Below are positions 8,845 to 17,209 of a stretch of 45,000 nt of DNA, piece by piece. Numbering within the stretch: position 1 is the stretch's first letter; each line of letters starts with the position of its first letter. Position numbers and translations under genes: made by a program. Origin of the DNA: Symbiodinium natans. Taxonomy: Eukaryota; Sar; Dinophyceae; Suessiales; Symbiodiniaceae. The notes under the pieces were generated by a model, which worked only from the letters and a program-made list of their open reading frames with translations, did no database searches and was not told the origin of the DNA. The stretch lies in contig CAJNDS010002137.1 of assembly GCA_905221605.1 (NCBI GenBank), forward strand, positions 77,501 through 122,500, in the 5' to 3' direction.

Positions 8845-10108
8845 GATATTTTTTTAACCAAAAGAGTTGAAGGTTAACTACCCAGCCCCTAAGTAACGGT
8901 CTCCGCATCAAAGAAGTGCACGGACTGCTCGCTGGCCACCTTCTCAAGCTCGCCGGCCAAGCCATGGTCTCCTAGGATTGGCCCATTTAGGGTTTAGGGT
9001 TTAGGGTTTAGGGTTTAGGGTTTAGGGTTTAGGGTTTAGGGTTTAGGGTTTAGGGTGGCCCTTCAAAAAACTCTCTGGAAAAAAATGCTCCTGAAGTATG
9101 ACCCTCTTCAAAAACCTAAGAGTGAAAAGAACATATGTGAAACATACACACACTCCTGAAGTATGACCCTCTGTTAAACCCCAAGAATTAAGGGGGAACA
9201 TCTTTCAAAAAACTTAAATGTCCCTTAAGGCCATAGCATAGCCATGGTCTCTGTGTTCCGCCCCATGAAACTTGTGGCGGATCGGCCCCTGAGGCTCCCG
9301 GATCTTTGGCGGGGCAACGACCAGGATCTCTGGCACTGGCATTCCCGGCTCGATGGGCGCCTGGCGAATGATCCTTAGGGGCGAAAAATACCCTGGACCA
9401 AAAAAAGAAGGTTCGCCGTTTATTACGACTATGACTATGAGTATGATTCTGTTTACTACTAAGGATCTGCACCAGCTTTGCTGTGCCTTGGGCAGAGAGC
9501 CAGGCACGATGGTCGTGAGTACATTGGAAGTCGTTTGTTCCAAGGCAAAGCACAACCAGACTCAGGGGAGAGTTGTACTCGATCACCTGTGCCAAGCCTT
9601 GTGAGCCATCACGGCCAGGCTTGAAGGGGTCTTCCCAAACAGTCCTCCGTCCATTGAGGCAATTCTCCTTGGTAGCCGAGTATCCATATTGCAACAAGCG
9701 TACCCTGTTCTGGGCTGGTTGCTTGAAAAAGGGAACCTTGAACCAAAAAAACAAGTAACCCTAAACCCTAAACCCTAAACCCTAAACCCTAAACCCTGAA
9801 GGGCTTAAGGGTACCACTGGGCGACCAAGTCGCGATGACTCGGATATTCTGTCCCTGGCGGACGAGGGAGGCCTCCAGCACCCCCGGCCAGCGCTTGTCA
9901 AAGGGAAATCGGGACCTGGTACCTGGGATGATGCCTTCGTTGTCCAAGGATTAGGGGTTTAGGGTTTAGGGTTTAGGGTTTAGGGTTTAGGGTTTAGGGT
10001 TTAGGGTTTAGGGATACCCCCCCAAAAAAAAAGGTTAACGGTTACCCAGTCCACTACTGAGATGCCCCAAGACAGGCTGTCAGCGTAGACCAGGACCTGT
10101 CGCAACAT
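8605..10108 (-). CDS. SGNH/GDSL-type hydrolase (arylesterase-like), six exons, complete
   Basis: Esterase of the SGNH hydrolase fold, predicted to cleave acyl esters; substrate unknown. Exons on the minus strand: 10108-10066, 9934-9834, 9667-9468, 9373-9252, 8971-8898 and 8706-8605. Joined they give 642 nt, exactly 214 codons including the TGA, with no internal stop. Seen in order: block I VLVYADSLSWG (nucleophile Ser after Asp; usual form GDS), a RWPGVLE segment, LNGRRTVWEDP, block III LGTNDF, VPEILVVAPPKIREP, and block V DGIHLDEDQH with the catalytic Asp and His. About 210 residues is normal for the family, and the ATG 8 residues before the block I Asp fits a cytosolic bacterial-type arylesterase. 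No signal peptide is visible. An upstream in-frame extension behind a possible acceptor near 10170 cannot be excluded. Introns at 9935-10065, 9668-9833 and 8972-9251 carry telomeric arrays. The family call is firm; the exact splice sites are inferred. Confidence 0.85.
8707..8897 (-). other. Intron 5 of the SGNH gene, GT-AG
   Basis: A 191 bp intron starting GTTACT and ending CTGAG before GTCACA. It has a TA microsatellite in the middle (8812-8843) instead of a telomeric array. It joins FFDAET to VTRASLVDGIHLD. Confidence 0.75.
8972..9251 (-). other. Intron 4 of the SGNH gene, 12-bp direct repeats and telomeric array
   Basis: A 280 bp GA-AG intron. The sequence GAGACCATGGCT occurs perfectly at the 5' edge (9251-9240) and immediately after the 3' AG (8971-8960). 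The intron holds about 10 CCCTAAA units in sense orientation, plus a 19-bp internal direct repeat (CTCCTGAAGTATGACCCTC at 9092 and 9152). The join reads AEHRDHG-LAGELEKVA. Confidence 0.85.
9374..9467 (-). other. Intron 3 of the SGNH gene, GA-AG with GATC direct repeats
   Basis: A 94 bp intron, GATCCTTAG...CCCCTAAG, followed by GATC. GATC is duplicated at the edges, and CTTAG/CTAAG form short inverted ends just inside. The join gives KLVQ-IIRQAPIEPG, the family spacing. A smaller canonical alternative, GTAAAC...GTCCAG at 9456-9393 (64 bp), is also in frame and would add ten residues. No telomeric array lies inside. Confidence 0.7.
9668..9833 (-). other. Intron 2 of the SGNH gene, with telomeric array
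   Basis: A 166 bp GC-AG intron (GCGACT...ACCAAG, then GAG). It contains about 6 TTTAGGG units in sense orientation, opposite to intron 1. The join gives NIRVI-ENCLNGRRT, which matches the family; without the join the frame is broken. The edge repeat is weak (GCGAC versus GAGAA). Confidence 0.75.
9935..10065 (-). other. Intron 1 of the SGNH gene, with telomeric array
   Basis: A 131 bp GC-AG intron. Exon 1 ends ...TTGGG and the intron begins GCATCT; it ends CGAAG before GCATCATCC. GGCATC is present at both edges. The inside holds a T-rich stretch, a poly-G run and about 8 CCCTAAA units (sense strand). Removing it joins SWG to IIPGTRSRF, the expected block I context. Confidence 0.8.
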
Positions 10109-10369
10109 AATTGCGGGGAACGCAGCGATCCGCAGGGGGTCGCAGGCTTGGGCCCCCTGAGCCTGGGATGTGCTGCGAAAATGGGGGTTTAGGGTTTAGG
10201 GTTTAGGGTTTAGGGTTTAGGGTTTAGGGCTACTCGCCTACCACTCTGTGTGTTGCGACAGAGTCTTGCTCTCCTGAGCGTGCCCAAGTGTGCCTTTGCT
10301 TTCGCCTTGTGCAAACAGCATGGCTAGGAAAATTGGCTCTGGGAGAACATAAGACTCATGCGTGCCATA

Positions 10370-10520
10370 CTTGGAGGTTCATGGTACTTACTAACCAATT
10401 ATAACTGTACTTATAACCCTACTTATGATGCCCCTAAAGGGCCTTATAGGGGTTATCCCATTTATAAGTAGGGTGATAAGCCCAGTTATAAGTGGTTCTC
10501 AAGTCCCATGAACCTTCAAG
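10370..10520. mobile_element. 151-bp palindromic MITE-like element flanked by TA
   Basis: Terminal inverted repeats CTTGGAGGTTCATGG and CCATGAACCTTCAAG lie directly inside TA dinucleotides (10368-9 and 10521-2). The arms stay complementary nearly to the centre (ATAACTGTACTTATAACCC against GGGTGATAAGCCCAGTTATA). No coding capacity. TA flanks suggest Tc1/mariner-type mobilisation. Confidence 0.75.
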
Positions 10521-10832
10521 TAGACCCGCACAATGTAGGGTTTCAGGGTTTGAGGGTTTCAAGTTTAGGGTTTCAAGGTCAGGGTTTCTATGTTTAGGGG
10601 TTTCTTCGAGAAATTAAAGGAGGGATTCGGGTTTCGGGCCTTACGAAATAATTTTGGCGGGCCCAGGCGCTGTATAAGACGTCCGAAAGCCTAAATCCTG
10701 AAGCCTTTTTTAAGACTGGAACTGAAGCCGGGGCAGCGAATCCTGAACCCTAAACCCTAAACCCTAAACCCTAAACCCTAAACCCTAAACCCTAAACCCT
10801 AAACCCTAAACCCTAAACCCTAAACCCTACCC

Positions 10833-10833
<1 letters not shown>

Positions 10834-10875
<42 letters not shown>
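10834..10875 (+). repeat. Poly-C tract of about 42 bases
   Basis: The longest homopolymer in the window, directly after a CCCTAAA array and directly before a coding island. Confidence 0.95.
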
Positions 10876-10876
<1 letters not shown>

Positions 10877-10963
10877 AGCCACGGCATGAAAACTCCCGGG
10901 ATGCCGGCCACTAGCGAGACGAAGCCCGCAGCCAGGAAGCTGCAGAGGATGCCCATGTAGAGC
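10876..10963 (-). CDS. Probable exon of a membrane protein
   Basis: The minus-strand acceptor CCCTACCCAG followed by G is formed by the end of a telomeric array. The exon reads LYMGILCSFLAAGFVSLVAG and IPGVFMPWL, a textbook transmembrane helix. Minus-strand islands upstream (11299-11389, 11714-11827) may belong to the same gene. The protein family is not identified. Confidence 0.55.
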
Positions 10964-10968
10964 CTGGG

Positions 10969-11166
10969 TAGGGTTTAGGGTTTAGGGTTTAGGGTTTAGG
11001 GTTTAGGGTTTAGGGTTTAGGGTTTAGGGTTAAGGGTTTAGGGTTTAGGGTTTAGGGTTTAGGGTTTAGGGTTTAGGGTTTAGGGTTTGGGGTTTGGGGT
11101 TTAGGGTTTAGGGTTTAGGGTTTAGGTTTTAGGGTTTAGGGTTTAGGGTTTAGGGTTTAGTTTAGG
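10969..11166 (+). repeat. Long interstitial TTTAGGG array
   Basis: Almost 200 bp of TTTAGGG with a few TTTGGGG and TTAAGGG variants. Confidence 0.95.
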
Positions 11167-11298
11167 CTTTGGGTCCAGAAATTTCTTGTTAAGCGTGTAG
11201 GTTTCGGGCTTCAAGTTGCGATAATGGGGATAAATAGTAATTCATACGCTTCCCCCCCATTGTAGCTAGTAAAATCAAGTTACCCTCAACCCGAAACC

Positions 11299-11389
11299 CT
11301 AAACCACTATAGCACCTTCAATGACAGTAAAACACACCACCATGGGGTGGCCTGCGCTGCCAACTGATGACCGCCCGCGGCCGCTGCAC
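11299..11389 (-). CDS. Probable exon, unknown protein
   Basis: Preceded on the minus strand by TTCTCCTCCACAG, a good pyrimidine tract and AG before G. It reads CSGRGRSSVGSAGHP and MVVCFTVIEGAI. It lies between two telomeric stretches. Another frame is also open, so the protein is tentative. Confidence 0.4.
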
Positions 11390-11713
11390 CTGTGGAGGAG
11401 AACTGAAGCTGCGGTTTAGGGTTTAGGGTTTAGGGTTTTAGGGTTTAGGGTTTTAGGGTTTAGGGTTTTAGGGTTTAGGGTCTTAGGGTTTAGAGGGTTT
11501 AGGGTTTAGGGTTTAGGGTTTAGGACGGCAAGAGGCCACCAGCTAACGGACGATGCACCGTCGACTTTACCCAGTGACAAAGCCTTCGTATCCTGTGAAG
11601 ATGCCGCCCTACGCCCTACGGAAGGCAGCTGCAACGAGACCCTTCAGCCTGGTCAAGGCAGTTGCAAGGCTGTCTACAGCTGTTCTTAACACAAACTCAG
11701 GCCGAGGACCCCT

Positions 11714-11827
11714 TCAGACGAATGCAGGGAACCAGACCCAGACTCCGTTCCCTGTAGACTCTGCCTGCTCCACTTCGTCCTTGTTGTAGTTGCCCTTGCC
11801 CTCGCCAACGTAGACCAAGGTCTCAAC
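11714..11827 (-). CDS. Probable exon, unknown protein
   Basis: Acceptor CCTGTCTAG before GTTGAG. It reads VETLVYVGEGKGNYNKDEVE then QAESTGNGVWVWFPAFV up to a TGA that may lie past the true donor. The strongly gene-like composition is not family-specific. The adjacent stretch 11530-11700 is open on both strands and not called. Confidence 0.45.
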   Translation of the reverse strand, partial: VETLVYVGEGKGNYNKDEVEQAESTGNGVWVWFPAFV

Positions 11828-13440
11828 CTAGACAGGACCCAGAAACCTTGAGCAATGGATTGCAGGTTCTTGCAACGAACACTAAACCCAGCCCTGAACC
11901 CTAAACCCAACCCTAAACCCTAAACCCCCAACTGCTAAACCGATATACTTCTAACCCTAAACCTTGAACTCTAAGCCCTACATACACCTGCAAGACCGAA
12001 AGACCTCAAGAAAGACACCATAGAGAGCCCTGGGGCCTGTGTCGCAAGACTCAGAGAAGAAGGAAGGTTGTTGCATTGGGCCGTCGAATGCAGCCATGAA
12101 CCCTTAAACTCAAAACGCGTACACCTCTGCACCCCTCTCTCTCACTCGCGCGTTCTCTCACCCTGTGCACCCTGAAGCCCACATAAGACATCATCCCCCT
12201 CTGTACCCAACACTTAGACTTAATATGAAGTAGGGTTTGTATTATGAGTATCCCCAACCAACAGGACACCCAATATACACACTGACCAATATTTATCAGG
12301 ATCCCCATCGACACTCACCAATGACAGTAATATAGACTCCAAACCTGGGAAACATATGGCCCCTATCCTTAAGAACCCCAAAACCTACGTCTCTGGTAGC
12401 TTCCCCAAGAATCCAAAATAAGGGGCTTTATCATGAGAGCCCACCAACAAAAGAGTAGGTTTGGGGTTCTGAAGGTCCCTAAACCCGAAACCCTAAACCC
12501 TAAACCCTAAACCCGGTTCTTAAGGCATGAGCCCTAAACCCCTCTAACCCTCGGCGCCCGGGCCACTTCGTAGCTACCGCGGCCGGCGCCGACTTGCTGC
12601 CTGTCCGGCTAGGGTTTAGGGTTAAGGGTTAAGGGTTAAGGGTTTAGGGTTTAGGGTTTAGGGTTCAGGGTTCAGGGTTTAGGGTTTAGGGTTTAGGGTT
12701 TAGGGCTTAGGGTTTAGGGCTTAGGGTTGAGGGTTTAAGGCTCTGGGTTTTTAGGGTTAGGAAAACTGTGGGAACCACTACTCCCTGTAAGGGCAAACGA
12801 TTGTAGAGGTGCTGGATTCAGGACCTTAGCCTTCGAGAGATTTAGGGTTGAGCCGGGACCCCACATGCACAACTCCAACCCCCACCCCCCTCAATCCTGA
12901 AATCTCAAACCACCCAAAACCCTAAACCCTAGCCCCTAAACCTTTCAGAACCCCCTTAAAAGTACTGTCTGGGCCACCCGGACCAGTTGCTCTGCCCACC
13001 AGGGCCGCCCAAGGCTTCATCACAGCGGTCGATGCCTTCCCTGGGTCTGAGGAGGGTTGTTGCGGGGGACTAGGAGAGGGTTTAGGGTTTAGGGTTTAGG
13101 GTTTAGGGTTTAGGGTTGAGGGTTGAGGGTTGAGGGTTTAGGGTTTAGGGCCTTGAACTCCGATAATAATCCTTGACAAGGGGGGCTTGGTTTTGCCATC
13201 TGCCTGGCTGACTGACGCCAGCCGACTATGCTCAGGACTTGGGGTTTAGGGTTTAGGGTTTAGGGTTTAGGGTTTAGGGTTTAGGGTTTAGGGTGTGTTA
13301 CGTTCTGGGTTGCTCGCTGGGCTCCGGGGCCTCACTTTATTTTTTTTAACCGGCCCCTCTGCCCGGGTCGCTCGCAACAGCGCGTGGCGGTAGGCCCACC
13401 CCAAGCCACCCTGCATATTCATTTTAGGGTTTAGTTCCTA
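11828..13440. other. Telomeric mosaic
   Basis: Scattered CCCTAAA/TTTAGGG arrays. A foldback repeat (AACCCCAAAACCTACG...GTAGGTTTGGGGTTCT) lies at about 12370-12474. Short minus-strand open islands at 12000-12060 (ESCDTGPRALYGVFLEVF) and 12545-12605 (DRQQVGAGRGSYEVARAPR) are gene-like but too short to call. Confidence 0.5.
12965..13078 (+). CDS. Possible exon, unknown protein
   Basis: Plus-strand island reading LSGPPGPVALPTRAAQGF then ITAVDAFPGSEEGCCGGLGE, open into a telomeric array. A second plus-strand island at 13180-13240 (GGLVLPSAWLTDASRL) follows. Family not recognised. Confidence 0.35.
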
Positions 13441-13702
13441 AAGTCTTGTTTTTGCTTTTCCAGCGGGGGCATGCTGTGCCCCTGCGCACGCTGTTTCTGC
13501 GCCGTCCCGACCTGAACCTCACGGGGGCACAGGGGCCCTCCAGGAGCCTCCCAGGGGGATGGGCTCCACAGGGCCTTTTTTTGGGCCAGGTTTTTTGGGA
13601 AGGGGCATGCAGGAAGGGGCATGCAGGAAGGGCCTTACAGGGGTTTTTCAGGGAGGTTCAGGGGCCTCGGGGGCCTCCCAGAAACCTGCCACAAGGGCTC
13701 CA

Positions 13703-13905
13703 GCGTCACGCGCGTCACGCGCGTCACGCGCGTCACGCGTGTCACGCGCGTCACGCGTGTCACGCGCGCTGGGTCCCCCCGGGCCCGGCGTCACGCGCGT
13801 CACGCGGGGCACGCGTCTCCGCGTGACAGGTTTTCAGGCCCAGCGCGCGTGACGCGCGTGACGCTTGTCACGCGTCCACGCGTGCCGCGCGTGACGCGCG
13901 TGACG
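13703..13905. repeat. GTCACGCG tandem array with inverted second half
   Basis: Six or seven 9-bp units of GCGTCACGC / GTGTCACGC (13703-13770), two more at 13790-13805, then inverted units GCGCGTGAC at 13845-13865 and 13885-13905. The two arms could fold into a large hairpin. It lies upstream of the Helitron-like genes. Confidence 0.85.
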
Positions 13906-13939
13906 GTGGATAGGTGGGAGATTTTCTGGGTTTTTTGTG

Positions 13940-14150
13940 TTTCTGCCCGGCGAAAGTGGGGTGACCATGCCTGTCGTTTGAGGCACGTCGATTTTTCGGG
14001 GGAAGGTTTTTTCGTGGTTTCTTCGGGGTCCAGCCGGACGACTTTCCGATTTTCCGTATTGCTGCCCGGCGAAAGTGGGGGGACCGCGCTTGTGTTTTGA
14101 AACATGTCGATTTTTTTCGGGTGGCTTTTTTCGGGATTTTACTTCCTTGG
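13940..14150 (+). repeat. Two copies of a ~119-bp tandem repeat
   Basis: CTGCCCGGCGAAAGTGGGG starts at 13943 and again at 14062. Each is followed by GACC and later by a TGTCGATTTTT / CGTCGATTTTT stretch. No gene is called here. Confidence 0.75.
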
Positions 14151-15130
14151 CGGCCAAAGTCCGAGATGAGCATGAAGCGTTTCGGGTCAAATACAGAAAA
14201 CCCATTCAAGTAGGAGCGAGAGTCCCTGCGGAAAGACGTAAGACTTCCTACGGTGCGGCCCGGGTCCCGTCACAGCACGGCGGCTCGGGGTCCGATCGCC
14301 GGGTGCCATTTAGAGTACGACCCAAGAACCGCCGGGTCAGAGGCAGCGCGACCGCAGACTCAACTCCTTGCCTCCCCGGTGCTGCGGGGGGACAGTGGGG
14401 GGGCCTCGGCCCCCCCTCCCTCGTAGGCCGGGCGTGCCCGACGCCGTTCTGTTGCTGCAAGCTGTGCATTGTTTGTCGGGCCAGGCGTCTCACCAATTCG
14501 TGCAACTGCCGATAAAGGGTTCCCTGCCGCGTATGAGTACTAGCACTAGCATTGGGAGAGCAGCAGCACAAGTAGGAATAACAACAGTAGCAGTACTAGG
14601 AACAATAAGAGTAGAACGGTGATGTAGCCGGAGTAGCAGTATTGGTAATCAGAAGAGCAGCACGCTGATATGGCAAGAGTAAGTATGTGAAGAAGAAGAA
14701 CAATGTAACAATGACAGTTATAACAATCATGGAAGAAAAACAGCCATAATCCTAATTGTGCGTCGTATCTTAAATCGCCTTGCTTCCATTTATAATGCAA
14801 GTTTTTAGAGTCACTAGGCGCGTAATCATAGCAAGCTGTGTTGGTACACCTTGACAAGAGTGTCAAGAGCAGCGGTGCGCAGGGAACACTTCACGGCGCT
14901 GACTCGCGCGACAGACCACATAGAGGCAAAGGAAAACAGTGTCGGTGTCGAGCTGTCACCATGGCACTTCACGGAAAGCGCATGCTCAAGCCTCTCCCAT
15001 TCCGGCAGAGTTTCGCGGGGTGTGACGTCCAGCGCCGAGATGAAAAACTGTTTCCACAGCCGTTTCTTTGAGCAGCGCAGCAGAGCCGTAGCCCGTAGTG
15101 GGTCCTAGCGTCGAAAGTCGCGCCCGAGCG
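14151..15130. other. 5' flank of the Helitron-like gene pair
   Basis: Opposite-strand shadow frames only. 14540-14730 is rich in AGC/ACA/AAG triplets (low complexity). No telomeric array occurs. A promoter cannot be recognised. Confidence 0.5.
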
Positions 15131-16744
15131 ATGGGAAAAGGCTACAAAGGCAAGGGTGGTGGAGCTCGTCGCCGCAGCCAAGGCTCCGAGGATGAGCAAC
15201 CGAAGAAGTGGGAACGCAAGTACTTGCAGGCCGTGGACTCCAAGTGGCATTTTGGGAAGGCCAACCTGCGCGCCTACGCTTCGGACACAGGCAGCCCGTT
15301 CTACACCAAGGGCAAATCGGACGCCGAGCACCTGGCCTTGCGCAGCTTGTCGGAGAGGTTGACCCCTGCGACATCCGAGGCGTGCAACAGGATGGGCATC
15401 GCCTTGAGCGAGGGCGGCGGGACAGTCAACATGATGGCCGCCTTTGTGGACAAGTATCTGGAGAACATGGAGGACGCCTCGGAGAAGCTGGGCTTGAAGG
15501 CGCTGGCCGAGGGCCTGGGCAAATCCAAGGGGGAACAGCTGCGGCAGGTCGCGGCATTCTTCGACAAGAACTTCGAAGGAGACAAGCCCACGCTGTCGGT
15601 GGAGGAGGCCGCGGCCGCGTGGGTGACTTACTTCAGCACAGACAGCAAAGAAGGCGCGAAGCCGTGGCAGCGGCTGGCACGGAGTGCGGCAACGCAATAC
15701 GTCTTCGCCATGGAGATGCTCCAGTGGTTCGCCCTCTGCAGAGATCCGAAAGCGTGGGTCGAGAAGATGAAGACCCAGAAGGACCTGCAGCCCGAGGCCG
15801 TCCAGAAATGGATGCGCGGGCCCTCGAGCAAGGAGCGCTTGGTGGAGGCGCTGGCCAAGTCCTACTTGGCACAAGTGGGGAAGAAGAGCAGGCGCACCTG
15901 CGGGCTGTCCTCCGAGGCCTCTGACACGGACGAGGGCAAGAAAGACAAGAAGAAGCGCAAGGAGGAGAAGAAGCGCAAGCGCTCTAGCAGCAGCAAGACG
16001 TCCGCCTCGTCCTCAGCCTCCTCGGCAACGAAGGCTGCGTCATCCGGCTCTTCCAAGCAGAAGAAGAAGGACCAGAAGGGCAAGAAGAAGGACAAGGACG
16101 CGGCCGACAAGAAGAGCAAGGCAGACAAGAAGGAGAAAAAGACGAAGAAGGACAAGAAGCGCAAGAGCGCCTCGAGCGCTGAGCAGTCCAGTCCCGTGAA
16201 GAAACCCAAGAAGGCCGCTGTCACCTGCAAGCTTTTCAAGGACGTGGATGAGGGCATGCTGCTGGACGTGGACGACAAGACCCACAAGAACTGCTGCCTG
16301 CCTCTCTCCCTCGCTCGCGCCACCCTCGGCCCAACCGCCAAGAAGGAGGAGGTGCACACCTGGGCCGCCGAGTGGATCAAGAAGCTCCCGGAGAACAAGC
16401 AGAAGGCTTGCCGCGTGGCGGCCAACGAGGCCAAGCTGGGAGAGGGGCTCTACGAAGATTATGTCAAGTTTGAGGTCGATCAGGAAAGCGCCCGCGCCAA
16501 GATCGTCTTCGTGGTGGACACTGCCGAGGCCAAGACGAAGGTGTGGGCCGGAGAGGACGCTGCCATGGGGAGCTTGAATCCCATTTTCGTGAGGCACGAA
16601 GGTTTTCACTTCACCGCGTTGCTGCCCCAGAGCAGCGACATCTCCACAGTCCTGCCGGACCTGCCCCCCATCGAGGCCTTCTCCTACGTCGGACCGGCAG
16701 AGCTGCTGATGCCGCTGCTGAAGGCACAGAAGCCCAGCAAGTGA
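15131..16744 (+). CDS. Lys-rich protein with C-terminal OTU-like cysteine protease domain
   Basis: 537 residues from the ATG at 15131 (context GCGATGG); the frame is open from 15098 but lacks an earlier ATG. The N-terminal 260 residues are helical and unassigned. Residues ~270-360 are a Lys/Ser-rich basic linker (runs of KKDKKKRK), likely nuclear or nucleic-acid binding. The C-terminal domain has the OTU layout: DVDD, then HKNCCLPLSLA (candidate nucleophile Cys 388 or 389), and GFHFTALLP with His 493. OTU proteases remove ubiquitin or act in polyprotein processing, and OTU domains are often carried by Helitrons. The Rep-helicase gene starts 465 bp downstream on the same strand, which supports a transposon role. 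The OTU call rests on motif order only. Confidence 0.65.
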   Translation: MGKGYKGKGGGARRRSQGSEDEQPKKWERKYLQAVDSKWHFGKANLRAYASDTGSPFYTKGKSDAEHLALRSLSERLTPATSEACNRMGIALSEGGGTVNMMAAFVDKYLENMEDASEKLGLKALAEGLGKSKGEQLRQVAAFFDKNFEGDKPTLSVEEAAAAWVTYFSTDSKEGAKPWQRLARSAATQYVFAMEMLQWFALCRDPKAWVEKMKTQKDLQPEAVQKWMRGPSSKERLVEALAKSYLAQVGKKSRRTCGLSSEASDTDEGKKDKKKRKEEKKRKRSSSSKTSASSSASSATKAASSGSSKQKKKDQKGKKKDKDAADKKSKADKKEKKTKKDKKRKSASSAEQSSPVKKPKKAAVTCKLFKDVDEGMLLDVDDKTHKNCCLPLSLARATLGPTAKKEEVHTWAAEWIKKLPENKQKACRVAANEAKLGEGLYEDYVKFEVDQESARAKIVFVVDTAEAKTKVWAGEDAAMGSLNPIFVRHEGFHFTALLPQSSDISTVLPDLPPIEAFSYVGPAELLMPLLKAQKPSK

Positions 16745-17209
16745 GCGCAGCCTGCGCAACGTGTCGTACAGCGCTATGCGCCCCCTTAGCTTGCTGGGCA
16801 CTCCTTGGACAGGCCTTGCAGGCGACCCTCGTCGGCGGCGGCAAGCACTGTTGACAGAGTTGGGTAGTGCAGGCAGGGTCAGTGGGCCGAGCGGACAAGT
16901 ACAGGCAGGCCCCGGCGAGCGAGAGGCATCGATGCAGTCGACAAAAGAGGCGCGTGTCAGTTGTAGGTGTTGTCGTGATCGGTTCAGCTGGTAATGTCTT
17001 GGTTGGCAGGCAAAGGCGTGTAGAAGCCATACGTTTGCGCTGTTGGCACTTTCAATTGCACTTGCAGTGGCTTGGCTGAGCTGCTTGCCTGCTCGCACGT
17101 ATGCATGCATGTCTGCAGCCAGCGCAGCTCCAGGTCGAGGCATTGTACATAGTACCTGAGAAAAAAAACACCACGGCAAGTAGCAGACGGAGGACCCAAA
17201 CTAAAGCAC
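16745..17209. other. Spacer between OTU gene and Rep-helicase gene
   Basis: 465 bp with no convincing gene and no telomeric repeats; mixed GC-rich sequence ending in an A-rich stretch at 17161-17170. Confidence 0.5.

Noticed and set aside
9353-9758. Plus-strand frames over the SGNH exons
   Set aside because: Opposite strand of exons 3 and 4 of the hydrolase.
13446-13860. Plus-strand frames with Arg/His/Ala/Thr/Val runs
   Set aside because: They translate the GTCACGCG array in three frames; there is no protein signal beyond the DNA repeat.
14969-17179. Long minus-strand frames opposite the OTU gene
   Set aside because: Shadows of the GC-rich codon positions of 15131-16744; they lack domains and have biased Leu/Arg/Ala content.
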